NCBI GenBank assembly: GCA_027604005.1 | Contig: JADGJT010000138.1 | Location: 3,389-53,046, forward strand | DNA length: 49,658 bases | Origin: Dinochytrium kinnereticum | Taxonomy: Eukaryota > Chytridiomycota > Chytridiomycetes > Chytridiales > Chytridiaceae | Direction of reading: 5' to 3' | Notes under the pieces: generated by a model | Database searches by the model: none | What the model was told of the DNA's origin: nothing | The model's input: the letters and a program-made list of their open reading frames with translations, nothing else | Shown: positions 47,309-49,658 of the stretch, in pieces | Numbering within the stretch: position 1 is the first letter of the stretch | How the letters are laid out: every line of letters starts with the position of its first letter | Position numbers and translations under genes: made by a program

Positions 47309-47830
47309 ATTTTTTGATGAGAGAGAGAGATATAGAAGTAAGGAATTTAGTCTATAGAATGAGTAAAACACATTAGAAGATATATCTCAACACTCCCTAA
47401 CAAGAAGATAGATGGAATAAAAAAAAGGAATAGGATGAGGGGAAAAAAAAAGGAAGGAAAGGTAAAGAAGGAGAACGAAGACCCAAAGCAAAATGAAGGA
47501 AAGTAAACTGAGGAGAGGGAGGGGATTTAGTGAAGACATTGGCGATTATATCTCTTGAGTACTGAACAGATATTTCCTTCTAAGAAATACGATCACGAAT
47601 AAAATGGTGGTAAATATTGATATTTTGACCGTTCTGTATACAAAGATTGAGTCGTAACAGCGATAGCGACTTGGTAATCATCCAACGGAAGGGTTGGGGC
47701 TGATAAATCGTCCCCGAGACTATGAAGAAAAGAGCGTAACCAAATAATGTCCTGAGCACCTTTGTATGGGCTCGAATCTCGCTTCTAGCGGATGAATGTG
47801 GCTGGCTTTTTGACCTCGATTTATGTGCTT
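47309..47830 (-). mobile_element. Ty1/copia remnant 2: RNase H end, polypurine site and candidate LTR
   Basis: Read on the minus strand: KSQPHSSARSEIRAHTK, a frameshift, GAQDIIWLRSFLHSLG, APTLPLDDYQVAIAV, LYTERSKYQ, another frameshift, IYHHFIRDRIS, a stop, KEISVQYSRDIIANVFTKS. This is the copia RNase H end in order but broken. Downstream, GGGAG (47397-47393) is followed by TGTTGAGATATATC at 47392, the usual copia polypurine/LTR junction. The candidate LTR would run to ...CTCTCATCA at about 47309 (84 bp, TG...CA). Same family as the 38.7-kb remnant (shared KGAQD, SLGD, SAPT, ERSK). Confidence 0.75.
47401..47530 (+). repeat. Purine-rich tract
   Basis: On the + strand this stretch is almost all A and G, with runs of 8-9 A and GGAAGGAAAGG groups. 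It lies between the RNase H end and the candidate LTR. Low complexity; no function inferred. Confidence 0.6.
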
Positions 47831-48606
47831 GCTCCTTCATTACCTTAGCTTTCTCCAACCGTCACATCACCACCTCTCCTCCTTCATTGGCTTCATCTTC
47901 TTTGTTTACTTCTTTTCGTTCATGAGCTGCCTCCCCAGTTTCTTCACCAGCTTCCCCCACCCACCCCCCATTTTTCCTTCCCTATCCGATTTCCCTATGG
48001 TCATTCACACATCCTCACAATTTTATGTGAATCCTTCGGTCCCCTTCATTCCCGTCTGACTCCTCTTGATGTATTTTCTCGCGCTACTAGTATTTGAAAC
48101 TTCGGATCCTCCACGTCGCAATTCACATTTAGCTGTCAATCATTATCCTGGTCCACCCGTTTGGGTGAAGTCCTCTTTGAGTTCACAGCTCTTCTTCCTT
48201 TCCTTTACAACGCAGATCATGAATCCTCTACTGAATGGGATATGGACGATGTACACCAACTTTCTGATACGCCTAGCTTGGCAGAAAATTGATGATTCGT
48301 TGTTTCGCAGTTTGCCTGGATCTCTAGTTTATGCGCAGTCTATCACATACTTTCCCAGAACTTGTATCTTCCACCACTTCTGACTACTTGATGGATCCAC
48401 CTCTGCCGCTGCAGCACTCTCTCGTCCCAACTCGGCGTCTTGGGATGCTGCAGCATGTTCTGCTCTCATACGTTACCACCACCTTTGATCTGGTGGACAC
48501 CCCCGAAGTTAACATTATCTATCCACGTGGGTTTTGACGCGCAACTATGTCAATGAGGTGGTTGATCGGCTCAAGACTCGTTGTACCAAAGGAGAGGGTT
48601 AATAAC
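47831..48606. other. Unresolved region, probably decayed repeats
   Basis: About 775 bp with open but low-complexity frames on the + strand (Pro/Ser/Phe-rich). It could hold upstream remains of the copia element or another decayed element. No family recognised. Confidence 0.35.
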
Positions 48607-48674
48607 AGCCAATGGCATTAAGTTATTAAGTTAATACCATTGGCTCCGCAAGGTTCATAAGGGCCAATGGTATT
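48607..48674. repeat. Inverted repeat with an extra direct copy (GCCAATGG motif)
   Basis: AGCCAATGGCATTAA (48607-48621) is matched by its inverted copy TTAATACCATTGGCT (48641-48655) with one mismatch, around a loop of about 19 bases. A third copy, GCCAATGGTATTA, follows at about 48663. Could be a hairpin or the end of a small DNA transposon. Confidence 0.65.
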
Positions 48675-48893
48675 AGGGCAAGCGGATCAACTGTTTCTCT
48701 GCATGCCTCATCAATTCTCTGAACCTCCAACTCCACTCCACTGCTAACTCTGATCTTCTGCCCTGTCGACCGCTCCCTCTGCCCACAACGCATCGGTCGA
48801 CAACACCAAACAAAACCCATGCTCGGTGCCAGCAAGCAACGGAGCCTCTTGGCTCTGTGGAATCCAAACGCGTCTTATTCAAATCCGCTAACC

Positions 48894-49658
48894 ATGGAAG
48901 CAAATGCAAGGAATGAAGAAGGGTCATCTGACAAAGGAAAACGTCCTGTTGGAAGGCCACAGGGGACAAGGAACCCTGAAAACCATAAGGCCGGTGGGAA
49001 GAGGAAGAACTCGGGCCGACCCCTCGGTGGTAGCAAGCCTCTAAGGTATGAGAGTCATTGTTTTCATGCTTACATTGAAAGCATAAGTAGCAGGAATCGA
49101 CTGAAACCCCAGAGGCTTGACAACCTGGATAAAGAGATATCAACATCTATGGAGATTCCTGATGACGACATGGCTGATCTGGTAGAGGTTTCCGCGCCAT
49201 TGGTGGATGAGGAGTTCTCTGGGCAAGGTGCTGAAAGAGAGGTTCCTGAAGAGAATGCAGAGTCAGAAGTCCCTACGCCATTAGCTATGGTAGATACTGA
49301 CCACGACGAGGTTGTCGCCATAGTTATGGGAAACGGAGAAGGCCCTCCAGCAACGGTGACAGAAAGTGAAGATGACTCGGATTTTTTTCCAGAACAAAGC
49401 CCTGAGCCTCTCCAGAAACGACGTCGAACGAACCTCTTAAATGAGATCATTCCTGCATCTCCACCTTTTGATGAGAACTCACGTTAGTTTGCTTGGCTTT
49501 TAATTTATTGGATTTAATTTGAAACTAATGATATCTCAGTGGATCAGAGACATGCTTCCCAAGAAGAGAGTGGGAGTCGGCAATGCCAGTCTTTGACGGA
49601 GGCGGTGTCTAATTTACCTGAGGAGATTGGCAATGATAATGGTAATGATGTCGCAGTC
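48894..49658 (+). CDS. AT-hook acidic protein, 3' incomplete at window edge
   Basis: Exon 1 is 48894-49482; a donor GTTAGT there and an acceptor at 49539 lead to exon 2, 49540 to the window end, in phase. The protein continues beyond the window. Seen: an AT-hook-like core KRPVGRPQGTRNP, a second basic GRPLGGSKP, then a long acidic Glu/Asp/Ser-rich region (EVPEENAESEVP, TESEDDSDFF) with a basic patch KRRRTN. The ATG at 48894 has a strong context (ACCATGG); 48819 is an in-frame alternative. It may be a chromatin protein or belong to a mobile element, since it follows repeats. No family recognised. Confidence 0.5.

Noticed and set aside
47130..47320. Small spliced minus-strand gene near the candidate LTR
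   Set aside because: Two short frames join across a 34-nt GT-AG gap, but there is no clear start and no recognisable family.
47401..47530. Purine tract as the copia polypurine primer site
   Set aside because: It is purine-rich on the + strand while the element reads on the minus strand; the GGGAG at 47397-47393 fits better.

Overview
The window reads as nuclear DNA of a zoosporic (flagellated, chytrid-like) fungus. Fungal markers are a three-domain fungal-type tRNA ligase, fungal-style short introns, and Sso1-, Vps55- and Epl1-type genes. Two neighbouring genes encode axoneme proteins: an outer-arm dynein intermediate chain of the DNAI1 class and an NME5/radial-spoke nucleoside-diphosphate-kinase-like protein. 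Most fungi have lost such genes. All homology calls rest on recognised motifs; no search or alignment was run. Exon joins were chosen by GT-AG (or stated exception) sites, reading phase and protein family fit.

Layout. 0-11 kb: two tandem P2B Ca2+-ATPase genes (+) with very different intron sets. 11.3-11.6 kb: a degenerate tandem repeat. 11.7-14.6 kb: tRNA ligase (-). 15.5-17.4 kb: secreted subtilisin (+) with a Cys-rich tail. 18.2-20.2 kb: PPIL4-type cyclophilin-RRM (+). 20.5-21.5 kb: unknown multipass membrane protein (-). 22.3-24.1 kb: plasma-membrane syntaxin (-) with a long Gly/Arg/Tyr-rich N-terminus. 24.6-26.9 kb: CTP synthase (-). 27.1-32.2 kb: a TopBP1-like multi-BRCT checkpoint gene (-) with two U12-type AT-AC introns. 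32.3-35.2 kb: Epl1 of NuA4 (-). 35.5-36.3 kb: DENR/Tma22 (+). 36.3-37.8 kb: Orc4 (-). 38.6-39.0 kb: Ty1/copia remnant. 39.5-41.2 kb: LONRF-type RING-TPR-RING-LON protein (+). 41.4-42.6 kb: Vps55 and a tiny one-TM protein (-). 42.6-43.5 kb: NME5-like (+). 44.2-46.7 kb: DNAI1-like (+). 46.7-48.6 kb: repeats, including a second copia remnant with a candidate LTR. 48.9 kb to the edge: an AT-hook acidic protein, incomplete.

Genes in the 27-47 kb block are tightly packed, down to 27-71 bp between neighbours, with introns mostly of 36-55 nt. The first 24 kb has longer introns and gaps. TopBP1, Orc4 and Epl1 are all chromatin or replication factors, but nothing in the sequence shows co-regulation. 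The points most worth a second look are the AT-AC introns with textbook U12 signals, the animal-like TopBP1 architecture they sit in, and the axonemal gene pair.
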